Assembly: GCF_000015645.1 (NCBI RefSeq)
Contig: NC_008816.1
Location: 1-64,000, forward strand
DNA from: Prochlorococcus marinus str. AS9601
GTDB lineage: Bacteria > Cyanobacteriota > Cyanobacteriia > PCC-6307 > Cyanobiaceae
Length of the DNA: 64,000 bases
Direction of reading: 5' to 3'
Below, one piece after another: positions 51,387-60,106 of this stretch. Position numbers and translations under genes: made by a program. Position 1 is the first letter of the stretch. The number at the start of each line of letters is the position of its first letter. Below the pieces are notes generated by a model, which was given only the letters and a program-made list of their open reading frames with translations, did not search any database and had not been told where the DNA came from.

Positions 51387-52496
51387 TTAAATCGCAAATC
51401 TATCTAAACTAAATTTTTCTAAAAAGCTTTTCTCTATTTCTTTGAGATTTTTATTTTGAACTATTTTCAAAAGAAGATCACTTGTTATTGCAGAAAATAA
51501 AACTCCATTTCTGTAATGTCCTGTAGCTATATAAAGATTTTCAATTTTTGATTTTCCAATTATTGGTTTTAGATCTGGTGTGCAAGGTCTAAAGCCCCAC
51601 CAATGTTCCATTTGTGGCCAATTAATAGCTTCTGGCAATAAAGAGCGAATGCCTTCTTGCAGTTGTTTTATTCCATTAGGAGTATTACCTTGATTAAATT
51701 TTGAATCTTTTTCAACTGTCGCTCCAACTATAATAAGTCCATCATCACGGGGTACTAGATAAGTTTTTGGACCAAAAATAACCCTTTTTAAAAAATTTGT
51801 TGGACCTTGTATTGATAGCATTTGTCCCTTTACAGGAAAGACTGGAATTTTTTTAAAAATTTTTTTACTCCACGCACCGCTGCATATAATTGCTTTTTCG
51901 CAGTTAATTTTTTTTATTTCCCCAGTGGCACATAAAACTGTTGCACCTGTAATTTTGTTTTTTTCGAATGTTAAATCCTCTACTTCTGATCCTTCTTGAA
52001 ATTCGACTCCATTCAAGGAGCATGCTCTCTCAAGAGCACGCATCAGTTTTCTTCGGTTATCTATTTGACCATCTTGTTCAAAAAGTAAACCATGTTTCCA
52101 AATAGAATTCATTCCATTGATTTCTGTTTGAAGATCTTTGTGATTTAAATATTTTCCATATTCATAAGTGGGAAACGCTTCAAGATCTTCTTTGTTTTTA
52201 AAAGGAACTACAATGCCACATTTTTTTAAACCGCATTTAATATTACTATCTTGTTCAATACTTTGTATCCACTTTGGAATTAGATTTTGACTTTCTTGGC
52301 CAAATTTTAGTAATTCATCTTCGAGCCCTTCAGCATGAGTAGCTAACATTCCTGCAGCAACAAATCCAGCTGATTCATTTCTGTTTTTGCTTAAAACTAA
52401 AACTTTGAAGCTATTTCTTGAAAATTCATAAGCAATAGATAAACCTAAAAGTCCACCTCCAATGATTAATATTGAATTTTTGGTTTCTTGTGCCAT
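51387..52496 (-). CDS. thiO: FAD-dependent glycine oxidase-like protein (ThiO family)
   Basis: A DAO-family flavoenzyme of 369 residues. The FAD dinucleotide fold is IIGGGLLGLSIAYEF at about 10-24. FVAAGMLATHAEG, HWWGFRPCTPD and ATGHYRNGVLFSA are ThiO/DadA-like motifs. In organisms with this gene it makes dehydroglycine for the thiazole of thiamine, which would fit thiL at 25105, but D-amino-acid oxidation is possible too. It is divergent from gatB. Confidence 0.85.
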   Translation of the reverse strand: MAQETKNSILIIGGGLLGLSIAYEFSRNSFKVLVLSKNRNESAGFVAAGMLATHAEGLEDELLKFGQESQNLIPKWIQSIEQDSNIKCGLKKCGIVVPFKNKEDLEAFPTYEYGKYLNHKDLQTEINGMNSIWKHGLLFEQDGQIDNRRKLMRALERACSLNGVEFQEGSEVEDLTFEKNKITGATVLCATGEIKKINCEKAIICSGAWSKKIFKKIPVFPVKGQMLSIQGPTNFLKRVIFGPKTYLVPRDDGLIIVGATVEKDSKFNQGNTPNGIKQLQEGIRSLLPEAINWPQMEHWWGFRPCTPDLKPIIGKSKIENLYIATGHYRNGVLFSAITSDLLLKIVQNKNLKEIEKSFLEKFSLDRFAI

Positions 52497-52575
52497 TTAA
52501 AAATTAATATTTTTATTTGTGTTTTGGTCCTCTTTTCCTTTATATCCAATAATATTAATAAAGAGACTTTTAATA

Positions 52576-54048
52576 ATGAACAATTTGGAATCTTGGGAAG
52601 CTGTGATTGGTTTGGAAACTCATGTACAGCTTAATACGAAAAGTAAAATATTCACATCTGCGTCAACAGCTTTTGGTGATGCACCTAATACCCATATAGA
52701 TCCTGTAGTTTGTGGTTTACCAGGAACTCTTCCAGTTCTGAATGAGACTGTTCTTGAGTATGCTGTAAAAACTTCGTTAGCATTAAATTTAAACGTTGCA
52801 GAACATTGTAAATTTGATAGAAAACAATATTTTTATCCTGATCTTCCTAAAAATTATCAAATTTCACAATTTGATGAGCCACTAGCTGAAAATGGTTGGT
52901 TAGAGGTTGAAATAATTGAAAAGGACAAAGAACCTTATATAAAAAAAATTGGTATAGAAAGGCTACATATGGAAGAAGACGCCGGAAAACTAGTCCATTC
53001 AGGAAGTGATAGATTAGCTGGCTCTAAGTATTCTTTAGTTGATTACAATCGTGCCGGAATAGCATTGTGTGAGATTGTAAGTAAACCAGATATTAGATCA
53101 GGTAAAGAGGCATCTGAATACGCTTCAGAGATTAGAAGAACAGTTAGATATCTAGGGGTATCAGACGGAAATATGCAAGAGGGTTCATTACGCTGCGATG
53201 TCAATATTTCAGTAAGAAAAGGACCTAATGCTCCTTTTGGTACCAAAGTGGAAATAAAAAATATGAATTCATTTTCTGCAATTCAAAAGGCTTGTGATTA
53301 TGAAATAGCAAGACAAATAGAAGTTTATGAAAATGGAGGAAAAATTTTCCAAGAAACAAGGTTATGGGATGAAGCTAAGCAATTAACGAAAAGTATGAGA
53401 TTAAAAGAAGGTAGTAGTGACTATAGATATTTTCCTGATCCTGACTTAGGTCCAATTGAAATAACAAAAGCCCAACAAGAAATATGGTTTAAAGAACTAC
53501 CAGAATTACCTTCAAAGAAAAGATATAAATACGTAAGTCAATTTGGGTTGTCTGCATATGATGCAAGGGTAATTTCTGATGAAATAAGCATGGCAAACTT
53601 TTTTGAAGAAACAGTAGCAAATGGTGCTGAGGCTAAACTAGCTTCAAATTGGGTAACAAGTGACATTGTGGGCTATTTAAAATCAAACAAACTAAGTTTT
53701 AGTGAATTAAAGCTTAGTCCTGAAAATCTTGCTGAAATGATTAACATGATTTCAAAAAATATAATTAGTGGAAAAATTGCAAAAGAAATTTTACCTGAAC
53801 TTATTCAAAAAAATATTTCCCCGAAAAAATTAGTTGAAGAAAAAGGGTTGGCAATGATATCTGATTCTTCAAGTATTTCACCAATAATTGATGAACTTAT
53901 AAATGAACATCCAAATGAAGTCCAAGCATTTAAAAATGGCAAAACTAAGTTACTTGGTTTTTTTGTTGGTCAACTTATGAAAAGAACAAAAGGTAAAGCT
54001 GACCCTAAACTTGCAAATAAACTTCTTATGGAAAAATTAAATAGCTAA
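52576..54048 (+). CDS. gatB: aspartyl/glutamyl-tRNA amidotransferase subunit B
   Basis: GatB is the kinase/tRNA-binding subunit of GatCAB, which converts Glu-tRNA(Gln) to Gln-tRNA(Gln). WEAVIGLETHVQLNTKSK at the start, the DYNRAGIALCEIVSKPD segment and the YatY-like C-terminal helical domain fit. The ATG at 52576 (MNNLESWE) is chosen; the frame continues upstream to 52519, but those 19 residues are hydrophobic and unlike GatB. The resulting 490 residues are normal. Confidence 0.96.
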   Translation: MNNLESWEAVIGLETHVQLNTKSKIFTSASTAFGDAPNTHIDPVVCGLPGTLPVLNETVLEYAVKTSLALNLNVAEHCKFDRKQYFYPDLPKNYQISQFDEPLAENGWLEVEIIEKDKEPYIKKIGIERLHMEEDAGKLVHSGSDRLAGSKYSLVDYNRAGIALCEIVSKPDIRSGKEASEYASEIRRTVRYLGVSDGNMQEGSLRCDVNISVRKGPNAPFGTKVEIKNMNSFSAIQKACDYEIARQIEVYENGGKIFQETRLWDEAKQLTKSMRLKEGSSDYRYFPDPDLGPIEITKAQQEIWFKELPELPSKKRYKYVSQFGLSAYDARVISDEISMANFFEETVANGAEAKLASNWVTSDIVGYLKSNKLSFSELKLSPENLAEMINMISKNIISGKIAKEILPELIQKNISPKKLVEEKGLAMISDSSSISPIIDELINEHPNEVQAFKNGKTKLLGFFVGQLMKRTKGKADPKLANKLLMEKLNS

Positions 54049-54051
54049 AGC

Positions 54052-54669
54052 TTAAAGAAGCTCATTTATCGTATTGATCCATTTATTTTGATCATCCGAA
54101 TTCTCTAAAATAATATCTGAGAATTTTCTTTTTTCTTCAAAACTTAATTGAAAATTTATCAATTCATATGCTTCTTTTTCGCTAATTTTATCTCTTGTGA
54201 TAAGTCTGTTTTTTTGTATTTCTTTAGGACATTTAACTAACCATATTTCAGTGCAAATATCTTCAAATTTTGCTTCAAACAATAATGGAATAACCAATAC
54301 TATAGTTTGATTATTTCTGTATTGACTGCATTCTTCTATCATTCTTTCTTTAATTAAAGGGTGAAGTAGTTTTTCAATCCATTCCTTGCTTTCTGAATGT
54401 TTAAAAATAATGTTCCTTAAAAGTTTTCTGTTTATTTCCCTTTCTGAATTGCTTTTATTATCAATAATTTTATTTCCAAAATAATCTAAAATTTTTTTAT
54501 ATCCATATGTGTTTGGTTTGATTAATTCTCTTGAAAAATGATCTGCATCTAATATTGGTATGTTTTTATGTTTTCTTATGTAATTAGTTATGGTTGTTTT
54601 CCCACTTGCAATACCTCCTGTTAAACCAATCCTTCTTTGGTTGTTTTTTAATTTTTGAAGAATATCCAT
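54052..54669 (-). CDS. coaE: dephospho-CoA kinase
   Basis: CoaE phosphorylates dephospho-CoA, the last step of coenzyme A synthesis. The P-loop is GLTGGIASGKTTI at residues 15-27. LDADHFSRELI and VLVIPLLFEAKFE follow. The 205 residues are normal. It is convergent with gatB, 3 bases apart, and divergent from argJ. Confidence 0.95.
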   Translation of the reverse strand: MDILQKLKNNQRRIGLTGGIASGKTTITNYIRKHKNIPILDADHFSRELIKPNTYGYKKILDYFGNKIIDNKSNSEREINRKLLRNIIFKHSESKEWIEKLLHPLIKERMIEECSQYRNNQTIVLVIPLLFEAKFEDICTEIWLVKCPKEIQKNRLITRDKISEKEAYELINFQLSFEEKRKFSDIILENSDDQNKWINTINELL

Positions 54670-54745
54670 ATAATTAATAATAATCTAATTACTTAGTTTC
54701 TTTAGTTTTAAAGAGTAGTTATTATGAATTAAAATACCAAAAAGT

Positions 54746-55984
54746 TTGAGCCAGTTAGATTCCAATTGGTCGTTTGTTGATGACAGAAAGGTAACACCTA
54801 AGGGGTTTCTTTTTGCTGGGGTATCTGCTGGTTTAAAAGCTTCTAATAAAAAAGATTTAGCACTAATAGTCGCTCCAGAAGGAAGTATTTTTAGTGGGAT
54901 GTTTACCCAATCAATTGTTCGAGCTTCTTGTGTGGATATTTGTGAGGAAAGGATTAAAACAACTTCAGGTTTTGTAAGAGCAATATTAATTAATTCTGGT
55001 CAAGCAAATGCATGTACAGGAAATCTTGGCATTCAACATTTTCAAATTGCAACAGGAAAGGTTGCGGAACTTTTAGGAATAAAAGAAGAAGAAGTTTTAA
55101 TGTGCTCAACTGGTGTAATTGGTGTTCCAATAAAAATAAATGATTTAGTAAAAAATTTACCGAATTTAGTTAGTGAATTAAAGGGTAATAATTTTGCAAA
55201 TGCAGCAGAAGCAATTTTAACTACGGATTTGACTTTAAAAAAAGTGTCAATAGAGACGATTATTCAAGGTAGAAAAATAAAAATAGCAGGATTTGCAAAA
55301 GGTTCAGGAATGATTTACCCCAACATGGCTACAATGCTTGCTTTTCTAACCTGTGATGCGGGTATTCAAAAAGAAGAATGGGACAAAATGATTGCTATTG
55401 CGGTTCAAAAATCTTTTAATGCAATATCAGTTGATGGAGAGACAAGCACAAATGATTCTTTTGTTGGAATAAATGCAGGAGAGAAAATTGAAAAAAGGTT
55501 TTTTCCAATTATCCAACAAGGGATTGATATTGTATGTCAGAACTTGGCAAAAAATATTGCAAGGGATGGAGAGGGAGCAAATTGTTTATTAGAAGTTTTG
55601 GTTCAAGGAGCAAAAAATACAGATGATGCAATTATGCTCGCGAAATCTATTTGTAATTCTGCCTTGGTAAAAACTGCGATACATGGTTGTGATCCAAATT
55701 GGGGACGAATTATTTCTGCTGCAGGTAATTCTGGAGTTAAATTTAATTTTAATGACGTTGACTTGTATATAGGAAACGCCCACATTTTGGAAAAAGGCAA
55801 GTTAAATAAATATGATCCACAAAAAGTTACAGACTATATTAAGTCCAGAATGAAAGGTAGATATTTGGTAGATGATATTGTAAAAATTATGATTAATATA
55901 AATTCTGGCGAATCGAAAGGCACAGCTTGGGGGTGCGATCTTTCTAAAAAATATGTTGAAATAAATAGCGAATACACTACCTAA
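54746..55984 (+). CDS. argJ: glutamate N-acetyltransferase / amino-acid acetyltransferase
   Basis: ArgJ recycles the acetyl group from N-acetylornithine to glutamate in cyclic arginine synthesis. The autocleavage site with the nucleophilic Thr is in YPNMATMLAFLTCDAG near residue 195. NSGQANACTG and AIHGCDPNWGRI are family motifs. The start is TTG, giving 412 residues. It is the last recognisable core gene before the accessory block. Confidence 0.96.
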   Translation: MSQLDSNWSFVDDRKVTPKGFLFAGVSAGLKASNKKDLALIVAPEGSIFSGMFTQSIVRASCVDICEERIKTTSGFVRAILINSGQANACTGNLGIQHFQIATGKVAELLGIKEEEVLMCSTGVIGVPIKINDLVKNLPNLVSELKGNNFANAAEAILTTDLTLKKVSIETIIQGRKIKIAGFAKGSGMIYPNMATMLAFLTCDAGIQKEEWDKMIAIAVQKSFNAISVDGETSTNDSFVGINAGEKIEKRFFPIIQQGIDIVCQNLAKNIARDGEGANCLLEVLVQGAKNTDDAIMLAKSICNSALVKTAIHGCDPNWGRIISAAGNSGVKFNFNDVDLYIGNAHILEKGKLNKYDPQKVTDYIKSRMKGRYLVDDIVKIMININSGESKGTAWGCDLSKKYVEINSEYTT

Positions 55985-56030
55985 CCCCAAACTACTGTTA
56001 TAGCAATAGATTACAAGGAACGCAAAACTC

Positions 56031-56052
56031 ATATAACACCAATATAACACTA
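56031..56052. repeat. tandem ATATAACAC motif at left edge of accessory block
   Basis: ATATAACACCA and ATATAACACTA stand in tandem 46 bases after the argJ stop. Similar TATAACACTA motifs recur at 63521-63530 and 63583-63592, on the other side of the accessory block. The match is only about ten bases, so it could be chance in AT-rich DNA, but the pairing at both edges is noted. Confidence 0.4.
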
Positions 56053-56080
56053 CATTTAAACATGAAAATCGAAATCTCTA

Positions 56081-59000
56081 TCAAAGATTTTTTTTATTGC
56101 TAGTAACCCAAATAAACCCGATATCATTTAACTCCTGTATCCTTTCTGAAGGAAGATCATTTTTCCTTTGCCTTATTTTTGACACCCACTGTCCAAGAAT
56201 AGGTTCTTTTCGTGGCACTTTTGTATGACCATGTTTTTCTTTAAATTTTTTAAGAAGAGTTATTTTTTCGTTCCATTCATAAGACAAGATATCCCAAATA
56301 AATCCGATATCATCTAACTCCTGTATCTTTTCTAAAGGAAGACTATTTCTCTTTTGCCTTATATTTGACACCCACGGTCCAAGAATAGATTCTTTTGATG
56401 GTACTTTCGTATGCCCATGCTTTTCTTTGAATTCCTTTAGAAGAATAATATTTTTTTTCCATGAATCGGCATGATGATTATCCCAACTAAACCCGATATC
56501 ATTTAACTCCTGTATCTTTTCTTGTGATAACTTATGTTTTCTTGTTCTCATTCTATTTGCCCAAGTCCCAAGAATTGGTTCTTTTTGTGGAACTTTTGTA
56601 TGCCCATGCTTTTCTTTGAATTCCTTTAGAAGAATAATATTTTTTTTCCATGAATCGGCATGATGATTATCCCAACTAAACCCGATATCATTTAATTCCT
56701 GTATCTTTTCATGCGATAGTTTATGTTTTCTTGTTCTTATACTATTTGTCCAAGTCCCAAGAATTGGTTCTTTTTGTGGAACTTTTGTATGACCATGTTT
56801 TTCTTTAAATTTTTTAAGAAGAGTTATTTTTTCGTTCCATTCATAAGACAAGATATCCCAAATAAACCCGATATCATTTAATTCCTGTATCATTTCTGGA
56901 GAAAGATCAATTTTTTTTGATCTCAAACGTGCAACCCATTCTCCAATAACAGGTTCTTTATGTCGCACTTTTGTATGTCCATGCTTTTCTTTGAACTCCT
57001 TTAGAAGAATAATATTTTTTTTCCATGAATCGGCATGATGATTATCCCAACTAAAACCGATATCATCTAACTCCTGTATCTTTTCTGAAGGAAGACTATT
57101 TCTCTTTTGCCTTATATTTTGCACCCACTGTCCAAGAATAGGTTCTTTTCGTGGCACTTTTGTATGTCCATGCTTTTCTTTGAACTCCTTATGAAGAATG
57201 ATATTTTGGTTCCATTCATAAGATGGGACATCCCAAATAAACCCAAAATTATCTAACTCCTGTATCTTTTCTAAAGGAAGACTATTTTTCTTTTGCCTTA
57301 TATTTGACACCCACTGTCCAAGAATAGGTTCTTTTTGCGGAACTTTTGTATGCCCGTGTCTTTCTTTGAATTGCTTTAAAAGACTAATTCTTTCTTTCCA
57401 TTCATGAGATGCAATATCCCAAATAAACCCAATATCATTTAACTCCTGTATCTTTTCTGAAGAAAAATTATTTTTATTGCTTCTAAGATTCGTTACCCAC
57501 AGTCCAAGAATAGGTTCTTTTTGTGGAACTTTTGTATGACCATGTTTTTCTTTAAATTTTTTAAGAAGAGTTATTTTTTCGTTCCATTCATAAGACAAGA
57601 TATCCCAAATAAACCCGATATCATCTAACTCCTGTATCCTTTCTGAAGGAAGATCATTTTTCCTTTGCCGCATATCAATAATCCACCTACCTATTATTGG
57701 GGTTTGAACGGGAACTTTTGTATGACCATGTTTTTCTTTAAATTTTTTAAGAAGAGTTATTTTTTCGTTCCATTCATAAGACAAGATATCCCAAATAAAT
57801 CCGATATCATCTAACTCCTGTATCCTTTCTGAAGGAAGATCATTTTTCCTTCTTCTGAGAGTAGATACCCACAGTCCAAAAATGGGTTCTTTTTGAGGAA
57901 CTTTTGTATGACCATGTTTTTCTTTAAATTTTTTAAGAAGAGTTATTTTTTCGTTCCATTCATAAGACAAGATATCCCAAATAAACCCCATATCATTTAG
58001 TTTTTTTATCTTTTCTTGTGATAACTTATGTTTTCTTGTTCTCATTCTATTTACCCAAGTCCCAAGAATTGGTTCTTTTGATGGTACTTTCGTATGCCCA
58101 TGCTTTTCTTTGAAATCTAATAATTTTCCATAATTTTCCATCCAATCTTCAGAAGTATTTCTGACTAATAAGGTTTGGATCGAATTTACGAATTCAGGTT
58201 TAATTCTTGCTGGAAAATCTAATTTAATTTTTCCTAATCCTTCTCTTTCTTCTGCTTTGAATTTTCTTTTACCTAAATTGACTCTTAATTGATCGATGTA
58301 TTCCATTAATGTGTCATCTTGTGATTTAAGTGCAAGGATTACTTGCCAAACGCTTTTAAATCTACTTTTTAGAATTTCATCCTCTGTATTAAAACTATTT
58401 CCTATAAAGACAGGAATGAGAATTGTCCCGCTTGATTTATCATCACTTTTTCGTATTGCTCTTCCAACTGCTTGGATAATATCAATTTGACTATATCTAG
58501 GATCAATAAATCCAACTCCATCTAAAGTGGGAACATCAACTCCTTCTGATAGACATTTTGCATTTGTGAGTATTCTTATTTCTCCTTTATCAAGATTTTT
58601 TAGTTTCTCAATTTTGTCATTACGTTCTTTTGTTTTCATAGCACCAGAAACATAATCTGATTGGATTACCCCTGCTGGAAGATCTTTTTTCGGTATAAGT
58701 TGAATAATTTTTTCAAGATCTTGAGCAAATCTTTCTGATGACTCAACTCTGCTATGAAAAGTGATAACTCGTTTTAATCCGAAATCTTTAATTGCTTTTG
58801 TTAAAGCAATTTTTGAAGCCAATGTTTCCGCATCCAATAAATCTTCTCCATCAGTTGAAACAAAATCTCTGTTAATAATTTTTTCTTTAATCATCTCGTT
58901 ATCAACTCCAATAACTACAACTTGATAGTCAGATAAAATCTCTTTTTTTATTGCTTCTGAGAATTTAAGTTGATAGAGAATTTCCCCAAAGATATTAGTA

Positions 59001-60106
59001 TCGTCCATAGATGCAATTTCAATATCATTTATATTTGCTTTTGATTTGATTTGATTTGATAGGACTCTTGGAGTTGCCGTTAAGAATAATCTTTTGTCAC
59101 CTCTAATTCTTACTTCATCAAGAACACATCCATAGGCATCAGATACTATTCCTGTGCAACGGTGTGCTTCATCCGCAAAAATTAGATCAAATTTATGTGC
59201 TTTTTCGTCTAAATGGACCTTTTCAATCAAGTGAGATGACTGGTATGTCGAAAAAATAACTTTAGATCCTCTTTCTTTTAGAAAATTATTTATTTCCTTA
59301 ATTTCACTAGTAACTGGAACTCCTATTTCGGATGTATTTGTTATCCATTCATCATTTGTTTTATTCTTTTTTGCTACAGATTTATCGGAACATACACAGA
59401 TCCATTTGAATGGTTCCGATGCATTAGCATTCCATTCTTTTAGTGTCTGTGATAAGAGACTTAATGATGGTAGTAAAACAAGAACGTTTTTCGCTTTTAA
59501 TGCTTCTTTAATCCATAAACTAGTAAGCGTTTTACCTGTCCCACATGCCATTAAAACTTGCCCACGATTTGCAGTCTTGAGTCCTTGAATGACTGCATTT
59601 ATTGCTTTTTTTTGATGTTTTCTAGGGTCTTTTATTTTTTTTCTCTTTCCGTTTGATAAGTCTTTTATATGATTAGGAAAGATGATTTGTGAATTGCGAA
59701 AATCATTAAGCAAATATCTTATGACTTTATGTCTGTGAAGTAACCGATCAGCATTATTTCCAATGCGATCAGTGCTTGCTACTAATAAGCGACCTTGAAA
59801 TCTGGAATCAGAAGACTCTGAGATAAAACTATCCATATCTTCTTTCTTGATACTTGATTCAGGTGCAAAGCATTTTGCCTGAACTGCCCAAGTTTTATTT
59901 TGGAAGTCTTCAAAAACTAAATCTATTCCACAATCTGGACCCCATTCACTCCTTTTAGGATGCTCATCCCATAACCAAATATTTTTTACCTGTGATTCCC
60001 AAACTGGATCATTTTTAAGGAACCACTTTATAAATTTTTCAAACTGCTTACCTCTGATTCTTGGATCAGAATCTAATGATGAATAAAACTCATCAAAGGT
60101 TGCCAT
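56081..60106 (-). CDS. Mrr-like nuclease - SF2 helicase - 11x HA-repeat protein
   Basis: A 1341-residue protein. Residues 15-130 hold an Mrr-like PD-(D/E)XK fold with Asp62 (GIDLVFED) and Gln76/Lys78 (WAVQAKCF). Residues 160-600 are an SF2 helicase: Walker A ACGTGKT (187-193), ADEAH (311-315), TATPR (343-347) and QAVGRAIRKS (545-554). From about 655 to the end, 11 helicase-associated (HA) repeats of 62-63 residues follow. Each has KHGHTKVP, G-x-W, an R-x-x-K basic patch and GF-I/S-W. HA domains are predicted three-helix nucleic-acid binders. This layout lacks the methyltransferase of type ISP restriction enzymes. It is joined to the upstream TPR gene with no spacer. A defence or targeting role is inferred, not shown. 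Confidence 0.92.
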   Translation of the reverse strand: MATFDEFYSSLDSDPRIRGKQFEKFIKWFLKNDPVWESQVKNIWLWDEHPKRSEWGPDCGIDLVFEDFQNKTWAVQAKCFAPESSIKKEDMDSFISESSDSRFQGRLLVASTDRIGNNADRLLHRHKVIRYLLNDFRNSQIIFPNHIKDLSNGKRKKIKDPRKHQKKAINAVIQGLKTANRGQVLMACGTGKTLTSLWIKEALKAKNVLVLLPSLSLLSQTLKEWNANASEPFKWICVCSDKSVAKKNKTNDEWITNTSEIGVPVTSEIKEINNFLKERGSKVIFSTYQSSHLIEKVHLDEKAHKFDLIFADEAHRCTGIVSDAYGCVLDEVRIRGDKRLFLTATPRVLSNQIKSKANINDIEIASMDDTNIFGEILYQLKFSEAIKKEILSDYQVVVIGVDNEMIKEKIINRDFVSTDGEDLLDAETLASKIALTKAIKDFGLKRVITFHSRVESSERFAQDLEKIIQLIPKKDLPAGVIQSDYVSGAMKTKERNDKIEKLKNLDKGEIRILTNAKCLSEGVDVPTLDGVGFIDPRYSQIDIIQAVGRAIRKSDDKSSGTILIPVFIGNSFNTEDEILKSRFKSVWQVILALKSQDDTLMEYIDQLRVNLGKRKFKAEEREGLGKIKLDFPARIKPEFVNSIQTLLVRNTSEDWMENYGKLLDFKEKHGHTKVPSKEPILGTWVNRMRTRKHKLSQEKIKKLNDMGFIWDILSYEWNEKITLLKKFKEKHGHTKVPQKEPIFGLWVSTLRRRKNDLPSERIQELDDIGFIWDILSYEWNEKITLLKKFKEKHGHTKVPVQTPIIGRWIIDMRQRKNDLPSERIQELDDIGFIWDILSYEWNEKITLLKKFKEKHGHTKVPQKEPILGLWVTNLRSNKNNFSSEKIQELNDIGFIWDIASHEWKERISLLKQFKERHGHTKVPQKEPILGQWVSNIRQKKNSLPLEKIQELDNFGFIWDVPSYEWNQNIILHKEFKEKHGHTKVPRKEPILGQWVQNIRQKRNSLPSEKIQELDDIGFSWDNHHADSWKKNIILLKEFKEKHGHTKVRHKEPVIGEWVARLRSKKIDLSPEMIQELNDIGFIWDILSYEWNEKITLLKKFKEKHGHTKVPQKEPILGTWTNSIRTRKHKLSHEKIQELNDIGFSWDNHHADSWKKNIILLKEFKEKHGHTKVPQKEPILGTWANRMRTRKHKLSQEKIQELNDIGFSWDNHHADSWKKNIILLKEFKEKHGHTKVPSKESILGPWVSNIRQKRNSLPLEKIQELDDIGFIWDILSYEWNEKITLLKKFKEKHGHTKVPRKEPILGQWVSKIRQRKNDLPSERIQELNDIGFIWVTSNKKNL
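56090..58125. repeat. tandem array of eleven 186/189-bp HA repeats
   Basis: The conserved HGHTKV codons recur from 58102 down to 56233 with a period of 186 or 189 bases. Stretches of 70-80 bp are identical between several units (the NEKITLLKKFKEKHGHTKV part and the DILSYEW linker). The segment coding G-x-W-x-x-x-x-R-x-x-K differs from unit to unit. Two linker types occur, giving the unit lengths 62 and 63 residues. This is in-frame coding DNA, not a CRISPR array. Confidence 0.93.

Noticed and set aside
55802-56050. Minus-strand 82-codon hydrophobic frame over the argJ 3' end.
   Set aside because: Mostly antisense to conserved argJ coding sequence; the hydrophobic look comes from reversed Lys/Asn/Glu codons.
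56090-58125. Regular repeats with variable pieces between them, like a CRISPR array.
   Set aside because: Period is 186/189 bp, in frame with a long protein, and the repeated units encode HA domains; CRISPR repeats are much shorter.
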